Part shown: positions 8,598 to 16,656 of the stretch, one piece after another | Numbering within the stretch: the stretch's first letter is position 1 | Layout: each line of letters begins with the position of its first letter | Source: an uncultured Clostridia bacterium | GTDB lineage: Bacteria; Bacillota; Clostridia; Oscillospirales; Ruminococcaceae | Direction: 5' to 3' | Assembly: GCA_947628405.1 (NCBI GenBank) | Contig: CANQZR010000009.1 | Location: 1-35,023, forward strand | DNA length: 35,023 nucleotides | Position numbers and translations under genes: made by a program | The notes under the pieces: model-generated | What the model was told of the DNA's origin: nothing | Database searches by the model: none | Seen by the model: only the letters and a program-made list of their open reading frames with translations

Positions 8598-8783
8598 TTG
8601 ACAAATCTAATAGGATATGATATAATAATTTTGTGATAAGATCAGTTCTTATCGTATGGGAATCTTGTGGTTCCTGTAAAAAGCAGTGGTCCCTACTGTG
8701 AGTGGGAGTTGTAAAAGCAGTGGTCCCTACTGTGAGTGGGAGTTGTTATTTAAGGCTGCGATTTTTCGCAGCCTTTTATTTTT
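8598..8783 (+). ncRNA. Tandem-repeat RNA unit p5: promoter, leader hairpins, 2 x 34-nt repeats, terminator
   Basis: TTGACA 8598-8603, TATAAT 8621-8626 (17 bp); units at 8679 and 8713 (AAAAGCAGTGGTCCCTACTGTGAGTGGGAGTTGT); terminator AAGGCTGCG-attttt-CGCAGCCTTTTATTTTTTT. Confidence 0.75.
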
Positions 8784-8847
8784 TTGACGTACAAACAGAG
8801 AGATAAACACGAAGTTTTGCAAAGCGTAAAAATTTTTTCAAAAAGTA

Positions 8848-9048
8848 TTGACATAAAAGACGTAATGGGATATAATAATCAAGGAAGCTGTATTGCTTTG
8901 AATGTTTTGAATGATTGTACATTCTATTGGCGCTCACCACCATTAAGGGCAGACTTTGATAATTGGCGCTCACCGCCATCAAGGGCAGACTAAAAACAAT
9001 CATTTAACAATGGGGAAAGCAGATCATTCTGTTCCCCATTATTTATTT
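8848..9048 (+). ncRNA. Tandem-repeat RNA unit p6: promoter, leader, 2 repeats of ~36 nt, terminator
   Basis: TTGACA 8848-8853, TATAAT 8871-8876 (17 bp); units at 8926 and 8962 (ATTGGCGCTCACCRCCATYAAGGGCAGACT); terminator AATGGGGAA...TTCCCCATT. Confidence 0.7.
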
Positions 9049-9098
9049 TGGAGGAAGTTTTTTGGCAAGATATTGATACTGACATGAAGGAGGTAATT

Positions 9099-9416
9099 AT
9101 GAGTATATACACAATAGAAGAAATTGAGAAAAAAGTGAAACAGGTTGCAGAAAAATATAACGTAAATAAAGTTTGTATATTTGGATCATATGCAAGAGGT
9201 GAAGCAACCGAAGATAGTGATATTGATTTTATAGTAGATCCTGAGAATTTGGTGGGATTTAAATTTTTTGGATTTTATGAGGATTTAAGAGAATCATTTA
9301 ATAAAGAAATTGATTTGGTTACTGAATCACAAATTGCAAGCAATAAGTTCAATCCACTATATAAAAATTTTATTGAAGAATTGGAAAAAGATAGAAAGGT
9401 GATTTATAGTTTATAA
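9099..9416 (+). CDS. MNT-type minimal nucleotidyltransferase (antitoxin-like)
   Basis: GSYARGEATEDSDIDFIVD is the MNT active-site signature; RBS gaaggagg upstream of ATG 9099 (ORF track start at 9048 is probably too long). Confidence 0.85.
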   Translation: MSIYTIEEIEKKVKQVAEKYNVNKVCIFGSYARGEATEDSDIDFIVDPENLVGFKFFGFYEDLRESFNKEIDLVTESQIASNKFNPLYKNFIEELEKDRKVIYSL

Positions 9417-9490
9417 TGATAATACAGAATAAAAATATTATTGCTCGCATTTTGGAGTATTGTGATCAGATAAATGTAAATTTAAAATAA
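9416..9490 (+). pseudogene. Possible truncated HEPN-domain toxin partner of the MNT gene
   Basis: ATG overlaps the MNT stop (taATG); MIIQNKNIIARILEYCDQINVNLK* resembles the N-terminus of HEPN/DUF86 proteins, then stops after 24 codons. Confidence 0.45.
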
Positions 9491-9570
9491 AATACAAAAT
9501 CCGGCTAAAGGCAAGTCGATTTTAAAAAACAAAATAACGGAGCAAGATAATTCCCTATCTGAAAATTTAA

Positions 9571-9600
9571 GCGGAACATATAAAAATGTTCCGCTTTTTC
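9571..9600. terminator. Intrinsic terminator GCGGAACAT-ataaaa-ATGTTCCGC-TTTTTC
   Basis: 9-bp perfect stem followed by a T-run. Confidence 0.75.
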
Positions 9601-9626
9601 TTTCAGGATAATTTTTATTGTTTTAT

Positions 9627-10067
9627 TTAAGGTACAGATAACTTTCCGAGCAGCTCATATAGTATTGAATAGAGCAACTGTGCTTTTTCCGGCTCTATAT
9701 CCACACATGCGGCGAGGCGCTGCGGTACAGAGAGTGCTTTTTCATGCAAAGCCATTCCCTCTTCGGTTATTGAAACTATCAGATCCCGTTCATCTTTTTC
9801 AGAACGGCGGCGTGACACATACCCCTTTTCCTCCAACCGTTTAAGCAAAGGCGTCAGCGTGCTGGAATCAAGATACAGGTATTTTCCGACCTCTTTTACC
9901 CGCAGTTCCTTATGTTCCCACATAACCATCATTGTTATATACTGTGTATAGGTCAGATCAAGTTCGTCAAGATACGGCTTATATGCTTTTACGATCTCCT
10001 TGGAACAGGCATAAAGAGGAAAACATATCTGATTTTCAAGTTTTAACGGGTCAAATGAAGCTGCCAT
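9627..10067 (-). CDS. MarR-family transcriptional regulator (OhrR-like)
   Basis: 146 aa; wHTH LRVKEVGKYLYLDSSTLTPLLKRLEEKGYVSRRRSEKDERDLIVSIT. Confidence 0.88.
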   Translation of the reverse strand: MAASFDPLKLENQICFPLYACSKEIVKAYKPYLDELDLTYTQYITMMVMWEHKELRVKEVGKYLYLDSSTLTPLLKRLEEKGYVSRRRSEKDERDLIVSITEEGMALHEKALSVPQRLAACVDIEPEKAQLLYSILYELLGKLSVP

Positions 10068-10082
10068 TATTCATGATCCTCC

Positions 10083-10490
10083 CTATGATATGATCTTTTT
10101 TGCAAATTCGGCAGCAGATTTTAAATCGTCCTCATTCGGTCTGCCTTTATGAAGCACCGTAAAAGCGCCGCGGCAGGAAAATTCTTCTTCTGCAACAGGA
10201 ATATTCTTCTCCGCAAACAATTTTTCCACATACTTTCGGGTAGATCTTATGACGGCGGCTGTGCTGAAATTTATTACTTTTCCCACAGACACATTGATGC
10301 TGCTGATAAAATTTTTGACTTCATCATCTACATCGAAAGCGTAAGGCGCGCTGCCAAGGAACAGGATATCCACATCTTCGTCCAACGGTTCAGTTACCGT
10401 TTTTGCTTCTGTGCCGACAGCTTTTGCGATCGCTTCTGCGATCTTTTTAGTGTTGCCGCCTTTTGAATAGTAACGTACTGCAAGTTTCAT
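10083..10490 (-). CDS. Flavodoxin-like protein
   Basis: 135 aa; YYSKGGNTKKIAEAIAKAVG FMN-binding motif; FLGSAPYAFDVDDEV. Confidence 0.75.
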   Translation of the reverse strand: MKLAVRYYSKGGNTKKIAEAIAKAVGTEAKTVTEPLDEDVDILFLGSAPYAFDVDDEVKNFISSINVSVGKVINFSTAAVIRSTRKYVEKLFAEKNIPVAEEEFSCRGAFTVLHKGRPNEDDLKSAAEFAKKIIS

Positions 10491-10502
10491 ACAGACCTCA
10501 CC

Positions 10503-10985
10503 TCACATTTCCAGAGATATGATCCACTTTTTCCATGCGTCGCTGTTTTGTATTCCATGAACAACGATCCCCTCTTCCAACGCCGTCTCGCTGCTCACAC
10601 TGACCTTTAAGTCATGCAGCGAATTTTCAAATCCGCTGCTGCCGGACGTTGCAAAGAGAATAATTCTTTTTCCCGAAAAATCATAACTCTCTAAAAAAGT
10701 ATTTATTATCGTCGGCGCGGTATACCACCAAATGGGAAAGCCGAGAAAAATTACGTCATGATCTGCGACAGGAGCATTTTTATCTGCTATTTTTGGACGT
10801 GAGGACTTGTCTTTCATTTCGACAGAACTTCGGGAGTTCTTATCCTGCCAGTTTAAATCAGCCTGTGTATAGGGAACTTCGGGACGTATCTCATAAAGGT
10901 CTGCACCTGCAATTTCTGCAACCTTCTTTGCCGCATCAGCGGTCACACCGCTGGCGCTGAAATATGCTGCTAATATTTTACTCAT
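10503..10985 (-). CDS. Flavodoxin
   Basis: 160 aa; YFSASGVTADAAKKVAEIAGADLYEI, VIFLGFPIWWYTAPTIINTFLESYDFSGK, FATSGSSG. Confidence 0.85.
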   Translation of the reverse strand: MSKILAAYFSASGVTADAAKKVAEIAGADLYEIRPEVPYTQADLNWQDKNSRSSVEMKDKSSRPKIADKNAPVADHDVIFLGFPIWWYTAPTIINTFLESYDFSGKRIILFATSGSSGFENSLHDLKVSVSSETALEEGIVVHGIQNSDAWKKWIISLEM

Positions 10986-11006
10986 TTTTTATACCTCCAA
11001 TTTAAA

Positions 11007-11273
11007 TTAAGATACTTGCTGTTCGGCTTCATAAGCTGCCCGAACTGCACGGGCCAGCTGATCTGCGCAGGAAGTTGGTCTGCGTCCGCAGAGGACGCCG
11101 GAAAGTTTGCTTTCCACCTGCTCCACCGTCCAACCCTCTATAAGCAAGGGAATGGCTTTCAGATTACCATTACAGCCGCCTATAAAAGTAACGTTGTGGA
11201 TAATATCCCCGTCAAGATCAAGGCTTATCAATTGGGAACAAGTATTTTCCGTTTTATAGTCGTAGTGGAACAT
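11007..11273 (-). CDS. TSCPD domain-containing protein
   Basis: 88 aa; FIGGCNGNLKAIPLLIEG..., GRRPTSCADQLARAV. Confidence 0.85.
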   Translation of the reverse strand: MFHYDYKTENTCSQLISLDLDGDIIHNVTFIGGCNGNLKAIPLLIEGWTVEQVESKLSGVLCGRRPTSCADQLARAVRAAYEAEQQVS

Positions 11274-11812
11274 TATAAGACCTCCTCGACTTTTGCTTTT
11301 ACCTTGTCAAGCGATTCGGTCGGCTCAAAGCGTGCGGCGATCTCTCCGTTACGGTCGATCAGAAACTTTGTGAAGTTCCATTTGATCTTGCCGTTGTTTT
11401 TATAGTCGCTGTCCATTTTCTTTACGACCGGTTTAAGGATCAGCCCCATTGGACCGGAAAATCCGGCAAACGTGGTATTCTCCGTCAGATATTTGTATAG
11501 TGGGATAGCATTCTCGCCGTTTACATCGATCTTTGCAAACTGTGGGAATGTTATTCCATAGCGTCCGGTGCAGAAACTGTGTATTTCCTCGTCGCTGCCG
11601 GGAGCCTGTTCGCCGAACTGATTGCATGGAAAATCAAGTATTTCCAGCCCGTCTTTCTGATGAAGTTCATACAGATCCTGAAGTTCGTCATACTGCGGAG
11701 TAAAACCGCAGCCCGTTGCAGTATTGACTATCAGAAGGACCTTTCCTTTGTAGTCCGAAAGAGCAACTTCACTGCCGTCCTGAGCTGTGATTTTGAAATC
11801 GTAGATATTCAT
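11273..11812 (-). CDS. Glutathione peroxidase family protein
   Basis: NTATGCGFTPQYDELQDLY, LDFPCNQFGEQAPGS, KWNFTKFLIDRNG; start at MNIYDF after aaaaggag RBS (ORF track starts 34 codons upstream). Confidence 0.92.
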   Translation of the reverse strand: MNIYDFKITAQDGSEVALSDYKGKVLLIVNTATGCGFTPQYDELQDLYELHQKDGLEILDFPCNQFGEQAPGSDEEIHSFCTGRYGITFPQFAKIDVNGENAIPLYKYLTENTTFAGFSGPMGLILKPVVKKMDSDYKNNGKIKWNFTKFLIDRNGEIAARFEPTESLDKVKAKVEEVL

Positions 11813-12032
11813 AGCATTATCTCCTTTTGATTTTGTAAGATTTAATCTTGCGCTATTGATAATATAGCACATATTAATTGAAATGTCAAGCATTTCTCCG
11901 AAAAAATTATACAAAGTCAGGAAAATAATTTATGCAAATATGACTAAAAGATACTATGCAGATCTGTTTATTTCTATAAAAAGCTGCTATTTTGTTGAAA
12001 ATACAGATAAAACTGGAAGATAGTCTGCAAGA

Positions 12033-14695
12033 GTTTTACTACCCTATAAAATTATACTACTCTCAAACAAAAATCGTGTTCATAAAACACACTCCTTGTT
12101 TTACTACCCTATAAAATTACACTACTCTCAAACCATCTTGCCTCACGCTATGCCCAAGTGCAAGTTTTACTACACTATAAAATTACGCTACTCTCAAACC
12201 GTATAATCGGAATAGTTAGCGGACGGTTGTTTTACTACCCTATAAAATTACACTACTCTCAAACATACCCATTGACGGCTCAAGCACTTCACCGGTTTTA
12301 CTACCCTATAAAATTATACTACTCTCAAACCACACACGCTATCCCGTGTCAAGACTGACTGTTTTACTACCCTATAAAATTACACTACTCTCAAACACAT
12401 GTTTATAATTGGGATTTTTTTTACGAGTTTTACTACCCTATAAAATTACACTACTCTCAAACAAAAGCCCGCATTCTGAATGTATGCGCTTAGTTTTACT
12501 ACCCTATAAAATTACACTACTCTCAAACTAAACACCTATTGACACCTCCATTTTTGTGTTTTACTACCCTATAAAATTACACTACTCTCAAACATTTATT
12601 CCTCCGGTGGTTCGTCCGGGTTAGTTTTACTACCCTATAAAATTACACTACTCTCAAACTAGACGTCATCAGGGATAGCCCCGACGGTGGTTTTACTACC
12701 CTATAAAATTACACTACTCTCAAACAGAAGCAGTAAGTTCACTAAAATCAAAAGTGTTTTACTACCCTATAAAATTACACTACTCTCAAACCTTAGGAGG
12801 GTCTGCTATGCGTGACGATACGTTTTACTACCCTATAAAATTACACTACTCTCAAACGGGTCACACTTTTTGCACCGCTCCACAAAAGTTTTACTACCCT
12901 ATAAAATTACACTACTCTCAAACTTATGCCGAGTTGATAAGCTATAAGCTTCAGTTTTACTACCCTATAAAATTACACTACTCTCAAACTATCGACCGCA
13001 TTATTCAGCGAGAAAAATGTTTTACTACCATATAAAATTACACTACTCTCAAACTGACATTAAAGGGGATAAGGATAGCTACCGGTTTTACTACCCTATA
13101 AAATTACACTACTCTCAAACCTTTTTGGAAGTAGCGTTCTAATTTCGCTAGTTTTACTACCCTATAAAATTACACTACTCTCAAACATATTCCTCTTTCA
13201 TTACCGCATAGGCTTGTTTTACTACCCTATAAAATTACACTACTCTCAAACCGAAGAAGTTCATTCTCAAAATGATGTTCAGTTTTACTACCCTATAAAA
13301 TTACACTACTCTCAAACAAGGACGGCGGAACAAAGCCGAAGCGAGAAGTTTTACTACCCTATAAAATTACACTACTCTCAAACTGATAGGTAGTTTCTCT
13401 ACCTCAGCCATGGTTTTACTACCCTATAAAATTACACTACTCTCAAACATACTGCTCTTTGGGAAGCTGCGTGATCGGTTTTACTACCCTATAAAATTAC
13501 ACTACTCTCAAACAGGAGGCGTGAATTTTATCTTGTAAATGAGTTTTACTACCCTATAAAATTACACTACTCTCAAACAATGAACGTCACACGGCTTTCC
13601 TGCTGTTTGTTTTACTACCCTATAAAATTACACTACTCTCAAACTGAAATTTGTAATCATCAATATAGAAGTTAGTTTTACTACCCTATAAAATTACACT
13701 ACTCTCAAACTATCTCTTGCATTGTATTTAATCCAAGAATGTTTTACTACCCTATAAAATTACACTACTCTCAAACTGATAATACTCTTGCCAACTCATT
13801 ATTCTGTTTTACTACCCTATAAAATTACACTACTCTCAAACTGATTTGGAGGTAGCTTTCTAATTTCGCTGTTTTACTACCCTATAAAATTACACTACTC
13901 TCAAACCGCGTTACACCAACGTCAGAGAACGCAACAGTTTTACTACCCTATAAAATTACACTACTCTCAAACAGATGTATAACAAGTATCGTAATCATTG
14001 GCGTTTTACTACCCTATAAAATTACACTACTCTCAAACCCAGTGAAGATATTTGATATCAACAATGTCGTTTTACTACCCTATAAAATTACACTACTCTC
14101 AAACCCGGCGTAAGTCCTTGGCATAGCAGCTCATGTTTTACTACCCTATAAAATTACACTACTCTCAAACGAACAGCATTACAGCTTATGGGAAGTAAAG
14201 GTTTTACTACCCTATAAAATTACACTACTCTCAAACAAACGTATGGCAATAGGCATTATGCTTCAGTTTTACTACCCTATAAAATTACACTACTCTCAAA
14301 CATAGAATGCGGTGAAACACCGCTTAAGCGGTTTTACTACCCTATAAAATTACACTACTCTCAAACAGGGTAGTTCAGATGTATAATAAGTATCGTGTTT
14401 TACTACCCTATAAAATTACACTACTCTCAAACACCGGAAACCTCGTTAAGTCTTGCGACTGGTTTTACTACCCTATAAAATTACACTACTCTCAAACTAT
14501 AGGCAAGCACAGCAAGACGGCTGTCATGTTTTACTACCCTATAAAATTACACTACTCTCAAACAATCTTCACGCAGATCAAGCAGAGCGTTAAGTTTTAC
14601 TACCCTATAAAATTACACTACTCTCAAACAACTTTTACATTGATTTGCCCTATTTTGCAGTTTTACTACCCTATAAAATTACACTACTCTCAAAC
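12033..14695 (-). CRISPR. Type II-A CRISPR array: 41 repeats of 36 bp, 40 spacers of 29-30 bp
   Basis: Plus-strand repeat GTTTTACTACCCTATAAAATTACACTACTCTCAAAC; crRNA-sense (minus) GTTTGAGAGTAGTGTAATTTTATAGGGTAGTAAAAC. Repeats counted individually. Variant repeats at 12033, 12164, 12295 (distal end) and 13019. Confidence 0.99.
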
Positions 14696-14790
14696 CTCAA
14701 ATTTTGAGATAATGACACTACTCATCAGTGTAGATCCATAAGGCATATTACAATTATAACAAATTTTTTTGCAAAAGTCAACAGCTTTAT
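14696..14790 (-). promoter_or_regulatory. CRISPR leader with pre-crRNA promoter and ATTTGAG leader-anchoring sequence
   Basis: On the minus strand TTGACT (14776-14781), 17 bp, TATAAT (14753-14758); leader ends ...CTCAAAATTTGAG directly before the first repeat. Confidence 0.85.
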
Positions 14791-15459
14791 CTATATAATG
14801 CACAAATCTTTGTCAATAATTATTCGTGACTCATTTTTTAGAAGCAAAGGCTCTTTGCTTTCCAGACATATTAAAGTTATTCCATTGAGCAGAACACTTT
14901 GAAACAGATCCTCCGCTTCACGGTTTGAAATATAGTTTCTCAATCCTGCTGTAATAAAAACAGACCGCTTTTTATATTTTTGCATAACAAGAAAATATTC
15001 AAACAACTTTTCATTAAGTTTTTTATCTGTTTCAACAATATGAAGATCAAACGCTTTTAAAATAGCCAATATATCATCCGGACAGCAAATATCCATTTCA
15101 TTTTCTTCATCTTCAATAAGATCACATAGATATTTTTCAATATATGCATACAATTCCTGCGTTGCGCCGTAAAATGATACATTTACAGATCTATCTTTCA
15201 TTTGCGAATAAATACTTGAAAGAATATCTTTTCTGTTCAGCGTAAATGGTATAAATTGTGTAATAATATCTGCCGACCTGCTTAATTGTATAGGTACATA
15301 ATTTTCGGATATCACCGTATCACCGCTGTTTCCGTTTATCTGACTGTAAATATCATTTATAATTTCATAAAACAGTTTTGGATCTTCGATAATTATTGTT
15401 TGTACCTTATCCTTTTTTATGCACATTTCCAGTCCTATAGGCGGATATACAAGCATCAT
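14791..15459 (-). CDS. csn2: CRISPR-associated protein Csn2
   Basis: 222 aa; position cas9-cas1-cas2-X-array and Csn2-like motifs ([13 protein letters not shown]-like, [22 protein letters not shown]). Confidence 0.85.
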   Translation of the reverse strand: MMLVYPPIGLEMCIKKDKVQTIIIEDPKLFYEIINDIYSQINGNSGDTVISENYVPIQLSRSADIITQFIPFTLNRKDILSSIYSQMKDRSVNVSFYGATQELYAYIEKYLCDLIEDEENEMDICCPDDILAILKAFDLHIVETDKKLNEKLFEYFLVMQKYKKRSVFITAGLRNYISNREAEDLFQSVLLNGITLICLESKEPLLLKNESRIIIDKDLCII

Positions 15460-15776
15460 ATTATCACTAACCTTTCGTCGCTGTCTATTACTTCACTTGT
15501 ATAATTTCCGGTTATAAATTCCATTTTTGAAAATTGCTTTTCTGTAACAGCAAGCACTTGTACAAGTCCTTCCGGAGGTTTATTTGACCGTATGTTACTT
15601 ATAACATTATTTGCAATATTCTGATTAAGTACCATTCTGCAATAAACCGATTCCTGCATCATCATAAAACCGTTTTTTATAAGGAATTTTCTAAATCTGC
15701 TATAATATCTGCGATTTTCGACAGTTTGAACAGGAAGATCAAAAAATACAATTATTCTCACAAATCTATAACTCAC
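15456..15776 (-). CDS. cas2: CRISPR-associated endonuclease Cas2
   Basis: 106 aa; [39 protein letters not shown]. Confidence 0.96.
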   Translation of the reverse strand: MSYRFVRIIVFFDLPVQTVENRRYYSRFRKFLIKNGFMMMQESVYCRMVLNQNIANNVISNIRSNKPPEGLVQVLAVTEKQFSKMEFITGNYTSEVIDSDERLVII

Positions 15777-16656
15777 CTTTTCCTCCCATTGAATAGAAAT
15801 TTATTTTTGAAATATCGTTATCCTCTATGGCATCAAAAACACTTTGACAATATATTTTTATTGCATTGCTTACATACTGTTGTGTGTTGCTGATCCTTAC
15901 CGTGCTGTTAAGTACATTTACAAGTGCATATTTTTCATCGCTTGTAAATTGTGTGAATTTACCGGAATAAACTATTCTGTCAACAAGAACACGAAACGGC
16001 TCCATAAGGTCACATGACAGATTAAAATGATTGAACATATTATTGTGAAATAATCCTATCTGCGTTATATATCCATGAGAAACGATTTCCCTGTTAAAAG
16101 CCGATAGCAAAATACTGTAACCATAATTCAGCGCAGCATTTGATACACAGTCCATACTTCGTGTAAAATCCATTCCGAAAAGAGCATTGAAATATACCTT
16201 TGCAGCATGACCTTCCCTGTTTGTAACATCACCTATTTCCATTTGCAGCAAATAACTGTCAAGCAGTTCCGACTCGGTATACTTTTCCGTTTCTTTAAGA
16301 AAAGCTGATTGCTGTCTTATTTTTTCCGAAACTATTTCCGTCCAGATACAAGCTTTGACATCATCGTTCCATTTTATTTGTTTTCTTATTCTGTCAGCCG
16401 TGTCATGACTTCCGTAATATGATACAAGTTCACAAGCAGGACTTCTTTTTTCATCGCAAAAAATTACTTTTATTTTTTTCTCATTAAGGGCAGCAATAAG
16501 ACATCCTGTTATGGAAACCGCCGGATCTTCAATGATCAGAACAGATAGTTCATCAAGATAAATTTTCTTAACGGCTTCTTCTGTCCTGATCACAAGATAT
16601 CCGGTTTTTAAGTCAAGTTTTGCCCTTTTAGTAACAATAACCGTTCTCCAACTCAT
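15766..16656 (-). CDS. cas1: CRISPR-associated endonuclease Cas1 (type II)
   Basis: 296 aa; [51 protein letters not shown]. Confidence 0.97.
   Translation of the reverse strand: MSWRTVIVTKRAKLDLKTGYLVIRTEEAVKKIYLDELSVLIIEDPAVSITGCLIAALNEKKIKVIFCDEKRSPACELVSYYGSHDTADRIRKQIKWNDDVKACIWTEIVSEKIRQQSAFLKETEKYTESELLDSYLLQMEIGDVTNREGHAAKVYFNALFGMDFTRSMDCVSNAALNYGYSILLSAFNREIVSHGYITQIGLFHNNMFNHFNLSCDLMEPFRVLVDRIVYSGKFTQFTSDEKYALVNVLNSTVRISNTQQYVSNAIKIYCQSVFDAIEDNDISKINFYSMGGKGEL

Noticed and set aside
7269-9000. The plus-strand tandem repeats as mini-CRISPR arrays
   Set aside because: Units are direct contiguous repeats with no variable spacers; each locus has its own promoter and terminator.
8306-9003. 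ORFs 8306..8560 (-), 8776..9003 (-), 8784..8993 (+)
   Set aside because: Translations of the p4 and p6 tandem repeats (SHFYGRVLLFNR, WRSPPLRAD); low complexity and explained by the RNA repeats.
9048-9098. ORF-track start of the MNT gene at 9048
   Set aside because: It overlaps the p6 terminator region; the ATG at 9099 has a good RBS and gives the canonical MNT N-terminus.
7180-9490. A ToxN/AbiQ-type toxin gene accompanying the repeat arrays
   Set aside because: No ORF of suitable size or motif exists between or after the arrays; only the MNT gene and its short downstream remnant are present, so a full type III TA call is not supported.
10149-11830. Plus-strand ORFs 10149..10466, 11016..11405, 11579..11830
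   Set aside because: Antisense to flavodoxin, TSCPD and peroxidase genes with strong motifs.
12158-14741. ORFs inside the CRISPR array (YYPIKLHYSQT repeats)
   Set aside because: Read-through of the 36-bp CRISPR repeat; not genes.
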